Part shown: piece after piece, positions 54,301 to 59,147 of the stretch
How the letters are laid out: each line of letters opens with the position of its first letter
Numbering within the stretch: the stretch's first letter is position 1
NCBI RefSeq assembly: GCF_002072105.2
Contig: NZ_MTBC01000009.1
Location: 99,178 to 163,177, forward strand
From: Croceivirga radicis
GTDB lineage: Bacteria > Bacteroidota > Bacteroidia > Flavobacteriales > Flavobacteriaceae
Direction: 5' to 3'
DNA: 64,000 bases
The notes under the pieces: generated by a model
Told to the model about the DNA's origin: nothing
Databases searched by the model: none
The model's input: the letters and a program-made list of their open reading frames with translations, nothing else
Made by a program: the position numbers and the translations under genes

Positions 54301-55135
54301 ATACATATTCCTTGCCTAATCTATTTTCTGGTACTGGCTGATCTATGCCTGCATCCCTGTTTGCTTCGCCAACTTGGCGACCAAAATTTATAGAACCGTT
54401 ACTAATTACAATATTTTTATCAGCTTCTATAGAGGCACCAATCCAACCGTCTTCATGGGCTTGTGTTGGGCTAGTACCAATGTATGTTTCATAAACAAAA
54501 GATTCATTTGCATTTAGAGTTATGGTGTGGAAATCTGCCGTAATACCCGCTCTGTTATTGCCAACCCTAAACTCACATCCTGGATCGTAACCAAAAAGGG
54601 TAATGGTTGTGTTATCTTCCGTGGCCATAATACCCAACGTATTAGATTTAGATGCGTGTGCACCTAAATTGGGTACTCCTCCCCATTTAAAACGGGTACC
54701 CATGGCTTGTCTACCTTTTGCCGTTAAAGAAGCTGCTTGCGCACTAGAGTTACCGCGATAATTTACATAAAAACGATTGCCGCTTGGCGATTCAAAACGC
54801 AAGCCGCTATTGGTTAAAACCGTACCTGTGTTGGCATTATTAACCAAGGTAATATTGTTATCGCCGTCTGCCAGTGTCCACACAGCAGGAGCCGTATTGG
54901 AAATGTTAAAGGTTGCTACAGGCGTAGCGTTGGTACCGCGATAAGCATTTACCGTAAAGCTGGTAGGTTCTGGTGTAGACAAGTAAATAGCTTGATCTCT
55001 AATACCTGCATTGTTTTGTCCTTGCTTTAAAGGTGGTAAATAATGAAGGTCGCTTAACTGCGCATTGGCTGTCATCCCAATGGTTAATGTAAGAAACAAA
55101 CTGAAAATTAATCTCAGAAATTGCTGTTGGCCCAT
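42374..55135 (-). CDS. Giant SprB-repeat surface protein with T9SS type B sorting domain (4253 residues)
   Basis: Signal peptide (1-25, cleavage before QLSDLHYLPP), IgGFc-binding-like region (about 26-480), Ig/PKD-like domain, DUF11 domain (about 565-680), thrombospondin type 3 Asp-rich calcium repeats (about 690; again about 1005), a second DUF11-like domain, then from about residue 1200 a long array, on the order of 30, of SprB-type repeats (pattern G-x-PY-x-YS-x-DG ... LxxGxYxVxVxDxxGC) each near 75-90 residues. The last 90 residues are a gliding-motility-associated (CHU_C, T9SS type B) domain: PNFFTPDGDGRNDVW ... DRYGRSIYKF ... WDGIYQNTELPSGDYWYVI. It is probably a secreted adhesin or gliding filament. 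No PorP/SprF gene adjoins it. Confidence 0.92.
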   Translation of the reverse strand: MGQQQFLRLIFSLFLTLTIGMTANAQLSDLHYLPPLKQGQNNAGIRDQAIYLSTPEPTSFTVNAYRGTNATPVATFNISNTAPAVWTLADGDNNITLVNNANTGTVLTNSGLRFESPSGNRFYVNYRGNSSAQAASLTAKGRQAMGTRFKWGGVPNLGAHASKSNTLGIMATEDNTTITLFGYDPGCEFRVGNNRAGITADFHTITLNANESFVYETYIGTSPTQAHEDGWIGASIEADKNIVISNGSINFGRQVGEANRDAGIDQPVPENRLGKEYVFIRGNGNANGWTEFPQIIATADNTQIFVNGNTTPIATIDNGEYFMIPSTFYSSNSAGANMLVQTSKDVYAYQCMGGDGKAYTQGLNFVAPVNCLLPDSMDNIPDIRNMAGSLVTGGMTIIAAVNTPDANIVVTDGNGPVTLPASQPVAGSTNWKTFFIANLNGNVSVQSTGPMAIGFFGFNGARGVAGYFSGFDTLPEVTLAIRGGTGCFVGSEIYEATNSNFDAFQWYENGQPIPGANGPSYAPPGAGEYFLRGTKGPCTYDSNPLQALYCDPDVVLEKSVDKPEILEGETATFTIKVTNNGLGPLTNLQITDNIPAGLTLINAQTITGSFSGNTWNIGTLDGGDNAFLNLEVKADEIAILPFLNLTNTVTNSQDQVDANITPDTPSARLVIHNDYDNDGVIDSVDLDDDNDGILDTVEQLCTISNDITFTTPSSTVQGGSPVTEIYTNYNDLWRSSASARNPNFPNLSHELLAFTSGGTTFSTGVIDDDVYDTNGNGLFDGIDTNNDGLVDTNTTESNWMALTPASNIYGEATIEASLNDGDVNNALGLTVVDDPTTDPLNPLLTNGLNGLDLGTGIANVGNDWTYDIDPIVAATVGDGIPDIMLTQIAQPGGAGHIISLYDATGAPIGNAVQVQASTGGALGTVVGSYNLDVYHANGSVFFDNTVREYRLATIELSEFNIPAGRLNDVAFLRLQLSSSSDLAFLAYNTESFTGFCANLDTDLDGIPDHLDLDSDGDGCSDANEYYKDNNADGGDGGEYGTGVPAVDPTDGTVIAASYQQVFAPIIILGNTSEDLGGTDINGQDLSLGETFDYVIRFQNTGDDDATNFTIRNVLPNNVTINNYDYTDAPGVTETYDALTNTVTFTVPDNLVEIGDPEYKIKIEVTIDGDCSEFVAACASQLENQAFATYQGIVNTSTFSDEDGSNPAGACITTLETASNNLANALLDCDIARTVQLCGDDVTLTAGEGFTSYTWALDNNNNGVIDAADTILNDGDPDTDPRTMDVTNIGNYLVEKIAGNGCNDQIERITVERFGTTQTNPVVDFFNQVNSDTNPDNDLQGEIVTCSVDGDLLPKIFLCGSNDTASIQLGITDALSITWEKLDETSCSSVGDDCANKNGTCTWDQLAVQDNFTITESGSYRVVIAYQNGCFSRFYFNVFQNTLDIDYIANDIICDTDGNIRITNVGSGYGFQLFDVTNNAIAVPFSAGQGPNFDIDTNGTYRVQVTQLNPSTNTPIENSCVFETEDIGIQRRDYQVNITTTPADCNEQGTIGIQALNVLPDYSYELFIDDGSNSGAGSFVTSELVTADNTHTFIGVAPGDYRVVTSTTNGCTNEQFVTVNEIPELILTATVQEHISCRPGQIDLSFVGGTSGHAFAIWSKDGTPYYTDQASIPEADFTSNTNFLFGYTGTPATYVPGQDGDYVFIVKDDNGCYKLSNSVRLDDLGVLTATASNTDMTCADEASSTLTITASGGTAPYSYSIDGVNFKNENFFNNLSAGIYTITIMDASGGTDGTSCTTTIEHEITQPFRLLASASIIEDASCDPSGEALVKILNPSGGQAPYLYSFDGGSNFNTLTEQRLSPGNYNLVLQDALGCTYPMEITVPAPVTAPNLTPAVTYDCNGEGIITISTDNTTDFNYTYSLDGTANTPANQNYFENVAAGQHTVTVDYTTTITPDQSTLFIENFGTGSSTQIAEAGPEYCFEPQDGSQTNCNRGPAGILVNGEYTVTNFVTNPAPFVRSPQDHTGLADGRFFAIDVSTFSDTGSPSLNNILWSKTGIEVLPNREITLSFWAYNLMQTGNAGNNPEVLVEILDNSGTVIYSTATAAIPKNTSNNDWHERTVTFNPGPNTSLDVVFRNNVNSNDGNDLVLDDIQAVQIPEVCEQTTNIIVNVASGQAFETAILGGTDPTCNGASDGSIRFEVSNFDAAGYEYSLDGGTSWITETSSVFTTPSTLSAGTYNLMVRKVSDNTCTATAPTSITLTAPDAVVADLQQTAEFTCFNTGATLEASAVGGTPAYEYQLETTTNTIVRAFSAATTFLNVPAGDYHVRVRDNRGCEVISSTTVTVTAPSTPTLNLSATSCYDGQNNGTVTATAGDGNGNYTFRINGGAWQTPNPINALTYTFGNLSNGTYQVEVQDQFGCTSTIETITIAPALTLSVAVTDASSCGDGSLTASAAGGTTPYLYAFVNNGDPVSDSDFALGNTVNIPLANVGLYDIYVRDNLGNPGYCQTMVTEEVEAIPSLSYSSTPTDAACFGGEGSIEVNITNGMAPFTYELVDVDNGVKSQTQSGVASTTRTYYNLPAGNYDIIITDAAGCISTPERVVIGEPVELTADILGVTPSDCTGPSTDYGFNFESYPLTLAGTLMFSDDGGITWQTSNEFRDYLSGDEVYPSIKTVDGSGTTICQTDLPRYTIPYPLDDLDITLFPIIINCNELQVSVRGQDGTAPYEYTYSEDPTNFDPSAPTNPWTTPFAAGVQHTFPGLTPGRTYVFYVRDAVGCVRESNVNVNNEQPLPMEITAEVAPTCNGATTGEITYTIIDTDGSTEPDMTWTLYDIANNVIDSSSGTIPYSNTITISNLAENDYYIVVQQVDAGGTTQCISASENSILEELDIITGTPTSLRDISCENPGLISIPDITGGGGEYFYTITGPSSFSLTATDDNPIEIPVGSDPGLYTISVEDQYGCSYPLGDVTMAVTPAPSISNVDIANCSANATITINVGSSDGAVLYSIDNGVTFQSINVFNNIPAGNYDVVIKDQTGCLDTENITVHPTLQATATLDQQLGCGPGNEAEIRIEATTGSGNFEFEILDSASGIAIPRQALTTNPQNVQLITADSYTVNVYDASTTNPECFRSFVVEVPAAIAPNFSANATSVSCNGAEDGRIELVQVNNGNNPLNYTLNPMPATATWDGATQSFINLPGGNYQVIATGPNGCASTPLDVTVPENLVISFATPTIDQFGCTVDNDTNNAIIAIDMSSITGGSGSYERFVFIDDATNNVLQDSNSTTYSFTDLAGGDVEVIVYDTNGCASPVTHTVTINPFDALDTNPAINVITAISCVNGGETIAIEAAGTITNYTTNPTNFEFRQLPSATYQLTNTFANLGVGTHTFGVRNITTGCEIYINHTVEAPNTFNIDVNKLSDVVCYGDDGSITLSFTDATYTGDYAWEIFNADGTPTARTDDNGTFTGSGTTAVIAVSAGNYFVRVNQIGLPTCVQEQTFSITTPSAALALASVNTVEVGCNGNEGSANIVPQGGMAPYTISLTNTNTATTYTETNVNSFLFQNLEAGTFSISVTDALGCTQNYNNEFTLVIPDPITASISSTTLVCEGDLDASVTATVGSRNVTANYRYTLNIYSDSTGSTLLKSTPSQIGNSFVNLGAGFYSILVEDDMACSFETAIEEIVAPVSVEGQLVTAQMMTCNNGASLQLTGSGGTAPYSWSTDGVTFNPMNETNGPNSHLFTNVAVGSYEYYVRDSFNCVSVVSNTVNVNAIEPLTLTIDDSAAIVNCAGDSTAVIQATADGGLGNYEYALFTDATFATQVRANQATGLFADLASGTYYVQVTSEDCEASAMITIAEPTPLTVAYQANNVTCNGADDGSITLDVSGGTGDYQYAISPNLNQFFDENVFDELEPNSYTIIVQDNNGCFEVIEFEITEPEELSFSTSVQDEICFGSSDGIVTLTIEGGTAPYYTALNSNSAADFTVDTIEYNSLPSGTHVVFVRDANGCEMSQVFEVESGANLAGQAIVNYDCDLGQAYHTVTLEFEDETVRPEVLYGLDTDDPNEMVMDGTFANLTAGDHYITVMHSNGCLNTYPFEISLFEPLELQLVEGNINMITATAIGGSGNYTFSFNGQDPTSETDFYITETATYSITVTDENGCSVTQEIFMEFIDIEIPNFFTPDGDGRNDVWKPRNIEIYPEIFINIYDRYGRSIYKFVDNEDGWDGIYQNTELPSGDYWYVIRLNGVADTREFVGHFTLYR

Positions 55136-55203
55136 GTTTGTATTTGGAGATTAGTTATACGTTACCAAAAAAAACACCAAACAATGGACTGTGCAGATTT
55201 ATG

Positions 55204-55230
55204 TTGTAAAGGAGAGGGATTAGTGGTTAA
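55204..55230 (-). promoter_or_regulatory. Upstream element shared by the two IgGFc-like genes, copy 2
   Basis: The plus strand reads TTGTAAAGGAGAGGG ... TAGTGGTTAA about 69 bases upstream of the giant gene; the copy at 42290-42317 differs by small indels. Confidence 0.45.
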
Positions 55231-55304
55231 AACCGAGATTTAATGTTGTTACGAATTGGGCGTGATTTTTAAGCGGTTTTGTACCTTTAGACAAAATGTA
55301 AGTA

Positions 55305-56381
55305 ATGTCCGACGAAAAATTGATGTCTAAAAAAAAGCCAGCTTTTCCTGTAAATGCCAAGTTAGATGCCTACTTGGGAAAATACAGTAGAAAAATTGAA
55401 ATACCCATTTTTTATGAAGATTTACTACGTTTTTCTGGTTCCATAGCGGTAGAGGATAGAGAAGGAAATGATACCCTTTGGGTACGGGTTTATTATTCAG
55501 AATTTGAAAGGGAAGAGATTGATTTAAGTCTTAAAAAAGTTTACTCTATTTTACATTCAGATGGTAGTGAACGTATTTTAGATTATTTGAATATTGATGC
55601 AATTGATTACTGTACTTTTGGTAATTCTAAGCCTTTTAGAATTAAAGTTAGAAATATATTAAACGATAATTACACCCATTTTTACGTAAAAAAGACAGAT
55701 GCTTCTAGGGTCTACGGCTTAGAACTGGAGCATATGTTGTCTCCTTATAACCTAAACTTTTTAGTGTATAAAGATACTCTTATAGAAGAGCATATAGCCG
55801 GTATTCCCGGAGATGAGTTTATAAAGGAAAATTTACCCAAATGTACCGAATCTCAAAAGGCGCAATTGGCAAAAGAATTTGTGAAATTCAATGAACGTTG
55901 TATGATTCGCTTACTGGGAGATATGCGTTCTTATAATTATGTTATTGTTCCGGTGCATGATTTTGATCATGTAGTCTATAGAATCCGGGCCATAGATTTT
56001 GACCAACAATGTTTTGAAGGTAAGTTCAAGGTGTATCTACCGCAATTTTTTAAAGAAAACAATGCTATGGTAGATTTGGTAACTAAAAAGTTGCAAAACT
56101 ATAGTGTTGAACAGTATAAGATAGAGGAAAGGTCTATTGTTGCCAAACGTATTTTAAGTTCTGGAAACCGTATTAAACGATTGGTAAACATAGCCAAAAC
56201 AGATACTATTTCCATACCCGATAATGTGGCTAGATTACAGTCTGAACTTTATGAATTTACCCACGATGTAGAGTTTAAAAAGTGTAAAAAAATGGGACAG
56301 GTATTGGCAACGGCCCTTGAATTTGTAAAGCGTAACTATGAGGATGTTAGTATGAAACAGATAATGGAAAAGCGGTTTTAA
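55305..56381 (+). CDS. Probable divergent protein-kinase-like fold protein
   Basis: A 358-residue cytoplasmic protein without signal peptide or membrane segment. I do not recognise a named family. By eye it carries the ordered landmarks of the protein-kinase-like fold: a Lys pair in HFYVKKTD (129-130), a Glu in YGLELEHML (140-142), a hinge-like EEHIAGIPGDEF (161-172), a catalytic-loop-like GDMRSYN with Asp206 and Asn211 at the D-x4-N spacing, and a DFG-equivalent AIDFDQ (Asp231). The N-terminal 110 residues are a separate region. It has its own possible -7 box (TACCTTTA, 55282-55289). The kinase assignment is an inference; target and role are unknown. Confidence 0.8.
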   Translation: MSDEKLMSKKKPAFPVNAKLDAYLGKYSRKIEIPIFYEDLLRFSGSIAVEDREGNDTLWVRVYYSEFEREEIDLSLKKVYSILHSDGSERILDYLNIDAIDYCTFGNSKPFRIKVRNILNDNYTHFYVKKTDASRVYGLELEHMLSPYNLNFLVYKDTLIEEHIAGIPGDEFIKENLPKCTESQKAQLAKEFVKFNERCMIRLLGDMRSYNYVIVPVHDFDHVVYRIRAIDFDQQCFEGKFKVYLPQFFKENNAMVDLVTKKLQNYSVEQYKIEERSIVAKRILSSGNRIKRLVNIAKTDTISIPDNVARLQSELYEFTHDVEFKKCKKMGQVLATALEFVKRNYEDVSMKQIMEKRF

Positions 56382-56406
56382 ATCATAGAAATAAAACCGC
56401 TTTTTT
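56369..56406. terminator. Bidirectional terminator after the kinase-like gene
   Basis: Stem AAAGCGGTTTTA / TAAAACCGCTTT with an 11-base loop and TTTTTT. Its 5' arm overlaps the last codons of the kinase-like gene; it also ends the convergent nucleoid-associated protein gene. Confidence 0.85.
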
Positions 56407-56414
56407 CAAAGTTT

Positions 56415-57473
56415 TTAGCTCTTTTGCTCCTTATTAAAATAGACCAAGTAATAATACATTTGCCTTTCTTCGTCCCACCCTTTCTCTACAAATTTTTCTG
56501 CAGATTCTGGGTTAATAAAATCCATTTTAATCTGGATATTGGTATCTAGGTTAATTACGTTTTTGATTTTTTTACGCGCATCGCTCACCGCTTTATTGGC
56601 AATATCAAAATTGCTTACGTCCTCAATACTATATTTTGGGCCCTTTTCTACCTTGTAGTGCTTAAATTCCGGGATAAGTTCTGGGTTATCCATAACCTCA
56701 TTTAAAAAACTGGTTTCTTCAAAATTATCGTTCTTGGCAAAATGGTTTACCGCACGGTTCATGAATAAAACTTCTTGCTGCTTATCCTCTGCCGGTAAAA
56801 CAACATCTTTGGCAAAATTCTGGCAAAATTTCAAGTAGTTTTTGGTGTAAAAATTTTCATCTGTAAGAGGCGATAGCCCTAAAAAGTTTTCTATCCAATA
56901 TTTGGCATCATAGCGGTTGCTATCTACACTTAATACTTTAAACCCCTCTTCTTTTTCTTGATTAAAAATAAGGCAACCCTTATCTAACTTGTTTATGTTT
57001 ATTCCTTGCCTAATAACAATGTCCAAATTTTGCTGGTTTTCTTCAAACTCAAGAAAATCATGCTTTAATTCACTTTTAAAGATACCAATGGCGTCCATTT
57101 TCTGATTATCCAACACCACATCTGTAAAGTGGGCAATATAAACTTCTCCATTTTTTATATGTGGGTGATTAGATTGGTCAAATAAATGGGTGGTAATTGT
57201 TTTGGACTGTTGGTGCGTTCTACTTGGGTCTTCAAAGATGGCAACAGCTGCCTTGTATATTTCGTTAAACTCAACATCTACCTCATTACTAAATCGAAAA
57301 TAATTTTCTTCTTTTTCACGAAAAGGTTTAAAGAAATACTCTTTTAATAGAGCAGAGATTTCATCATTTAATTTATGGGGTCTTTCCGATAAAAAAATGG
57401 GTTCGTTTCTACTTTTATTGCCTACACGGTGCAAAGAAATACTTTCTATTTGAGCAGAATATAAATTGATCAT
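56415..57473 (-). CDS. Nucleoid-associated protein (NdpA/YejK family)
   Basis: A 352-residue cytoplasmic protein matching the nucleoid-associated protein family: IESISLHRVGNKSRNEP at the start, FFKPF, IYIAHFTDVVLDN-like segment (YIAHFTDVVLDNQ) and IFKSELKHDF, then DIVIRQGININKLDKGCLIFN. The E. coli homologue YejK (335 residues) binds the nucleoid and interacts with topoisomerase IV. In Bacteroidota the role is not proven. It is followed at 57514 by the acidic PRiA4_ORF3-like gene on the same strand. Confidence 0.87.
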   Translation of the reverse strand: MINLYSAQIESISLHRVGNKSRNEPIFLSERPHKLNDEISALLKEYFFKPFREKEENYFRFSNEVDVEFNEIYKAAVAIFEDPSRTHQQSKTITTHLFDQSNHPHIKNGEVYIAHFTDVVLDNQKMDAIGIFKSELKHDFLEFEENQQNLDIVIRQGININKLDKGCLIFNQEKEEGFKVLSVDSNRYDAKYWIENFLGLSPLTDENFYTKNYLKFCQNFAKDVVLPAEDKQQEVLFMNRAVNHFAKNDNFEETSFLNEVMDNPELIPEFKHYKVEKGPKYSIEDVSNFDIANKAVSDARKKIKNVINLDTNIQIKMDFINPESAEKFVEKGWDEERQMYYYLVYFNKEQKS

Positions 57474-57513
57474 AAGTTGTTAGTGTACAATAAATGTTAT
57501 GGTTAAAAGGAAA

Positions 57514-58008
57514 TTAATTCCAATTTTCGTCAAAATCCAAGTCGTCATAACTGCCAAAAGAATCATCAAAATCTACAGACTTTTCAGATTCGAAACTCTT
57601 TTCAGGAGGTGAGTCTGGCAATTCTCCAAAACTAAACAGCACGTTAGGATAAGAACGCCCGTCTTCTTTATCAACAATGTCTGCCAATTCTATAAAGAAC
57701 GTCCACATGCTAAAAAAGTCATATACGTATATAAGTTTAGGGTTGTCTTCTGTTAGGACATCATCTAAAGCAGTCTCGTTCATTAACCTAATGTCAGAAC
57801 CATTTTCGCTCATGTCAAAAAGCGCTATTTCCTCATCTTGGTTCCATTCTTCGTCACAGGTGTAAAAAGATGCCATTTGGTCTCCAAGAAAGCCAAATGC
57901 TTGCGTAATTGCATTATGGAAACTCTCTAAAGTAACTTCATGTTCAATCTCTAAGTCTCTAAAAATATCCTCTTCGGCATCTAGGATTATCCTGATTTTA
58001 TATATCAT
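57514..58008 (-). CDS. PRiA4_ORF3 (IS1096 TnpR-like) domain acidic protein
   Basis: A 164-residue acidic protein of the PRiA4b ORF3-like family: IYKIRIILDAEEDIFRDLEI, LESFHNAITQAFGFLGDQMASFY, and FSMWTFFIELADI. The family name comes from plasmid and IS1096 passenger genes, but chromosomal copies without any transposon are common; nothing mobile surrounds this one. The C-terminal 40 residues are Asp/Glu/Ser-rich and probably disordered. It is cytoplasmic and of unknown function, 26 bases from ctaA. Confidence 0.85.
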   Translation of the reverse strand: MIYKIRIILDAEEDIFRDLEIEHEVTLESFHNAITQAFGFLGDQMASFYTCDEEWNQDEEIALFDMSENGSDIRLMNETALDDVLTEDNPKLIYVYDFFSMWTFFIELADIVDKEDGRSYPNVLFSFGELPDSPPEKSFESEKSVDFDDSFGSYDDLDFDENWN

Positions 58009-58034
58009 CCCTTAAAATTTTCAAGGGGGTAAAG

Positions 58035-59069
58035 TTACAAAGAATTCTTTGCCATCTTAGGTGAATAGACTTTTAAAAACAGATAAAATTGAAGTCCAAA
58101 AAGTATAGAAGCCAACACAAGGTGTACCGGTTGGCTCCCAAAGGGAAAATCCACATAATACATTAAAATTCCACTTAAAACCTCAAACCCAATAAGTACC
58201 ATAATCCAGCTAGTAGCTGGTAATTTCCAGTTGTTTTTTTTAGTTTGCCAGTATATGGCCGCGTTAATTATTAAAACAAGGATAGAAAATGAACGGTGTA
58301 TGTAAAAGTTAAGGGTAGGAGAGAGCAACCATTGATCCTTGGCATATTCTCCCATAAGTTTAGCTTGTTCGTCTACATACTGTCTTACTTGGGTACCCAA
58401 TGCAACTTGTACAAAAGTTAATAATAAGGAAAATAGAACAAGAGATTTAAAGGTTTTGCCAAATACAATGTTGTCTTTATTGTCAGAAACCATATGCATT
58501 ACATAAAGAATGGCGCCCACAATTACTAGGGCCATTAACATATGTAGTGTAATCCTAACCGGGGCTAGTAATGAATACACCACCGTGGCGCCCAACCATG
58601 CTTGGAACCCCATGCCCAAAACAATAAACCAAGATAAAAAGGTGATTTTTTTACGGCGTTTCCAAAACCTAAAAGATATAACCGCCATTACTAAAGTGGC
58701 CAAACCAGCTAAGGCACCCACCAATCTATTTATATATTCTATCCAAGTGTGCCAAACATTAAATTTAGCATAATCATGTTTGGTATATGGTGCCCAATTT
58801 GCACTATTAAAAGTAGTATTGGTCCTAAAATTAGTTTTAGCAACTTGTAGGGTTTCTTGTACAATAATTACTTGCCCTTTTTTGAAATCTCTATTGGGCT
58901 GCCATTCCAGAGTTTCAATATCTGTGGGTGGTATGTAATAACCAAAACATTTGGGCCAATCTGGGCATCCCATACCGCTACCCGTCATACGTACAACGGC
59001 ACCGGCAACGATAACTAGATAGACGAGTATTAGACTTGTTTTGGCTATAGTATAAAAGCTCCTTTCCAT
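58035..59069 (-). CDS. ctaA: Haem A synthase (CtaA/COX15)
   Basis: A 344-residue integral membrane enzyme that oxidises haem O to haem A for cytochrome oxidase. About eight transmembrane helices are visible. Signature motifs are VRMTGSGMGCPDWPKCFG near the N-terminus, an EYINRL segment with conserved Glu/His context (WIEYINRLVGALAG), and GTQVRQYVDEQ. The ATG at 59069 is chosen; the longer GTG frame to 59099 adds an unlikely N-terminal tail. No other cytochrome oxidase gene is in the window. Confidence 0.94.
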   Translation of the reverse strand: MERSFYTIAKTSLILVYLVIVAGAVVRMTGSGMGCPDWPKCFGYYIPPTDIETLEWQPNRDFKKGQVIIVQETLQVAKTNFRTNTTFNSANWAPYTKHDYAKFNVWHTWIEYINRLVGALAGLATLVMAVISFRFWKRRKKITFLSWFIVLGMGFQAWLGATVVYSLLAPVRITLHMLMALVIVGAILYVMHMVSDNKDNIVFGKTFKSLVLFSLLLTFVQVALGTQVRQYVDEQAKLMGEYAKDQWLLSPTLNFYIHRSFSILVLIINAAIYWQTKKNNWKLPATSWIMVLIGFEVLSGILMYYVDFPFGSQPVHLVLASILFGLQFYLFLKVYSPKMAKNSL

Positions 59070-59147
59070 AGTAGTAATTGTGTTACAAAAATACCACACT
59101 TTTTACTTTGAAAAGGAGCTTGTTTAAAGGTTTGAACCGTTGAAGGA

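Noticed and set aside
52300..54320. Long plus-strand open frames opposite the giant gene
   Set aside because: They are antisense shadows of a low-complexity, stop-poor repeat gene and show no protein family features.
42374..55135. Possible merger of several genes or assembly error in the 12.8-kb ORF
   Set aside because: Signal peptide, domain order and terminal sorting domain form one coherent protein without internal stops or frame changes.
57514..58008. Insertion sequence suggested by the IS1096-type domain name
   Set aside because: No transposase, terminal inverted repeats or target duplications are visible; the domain is common in chromosomal proteins.
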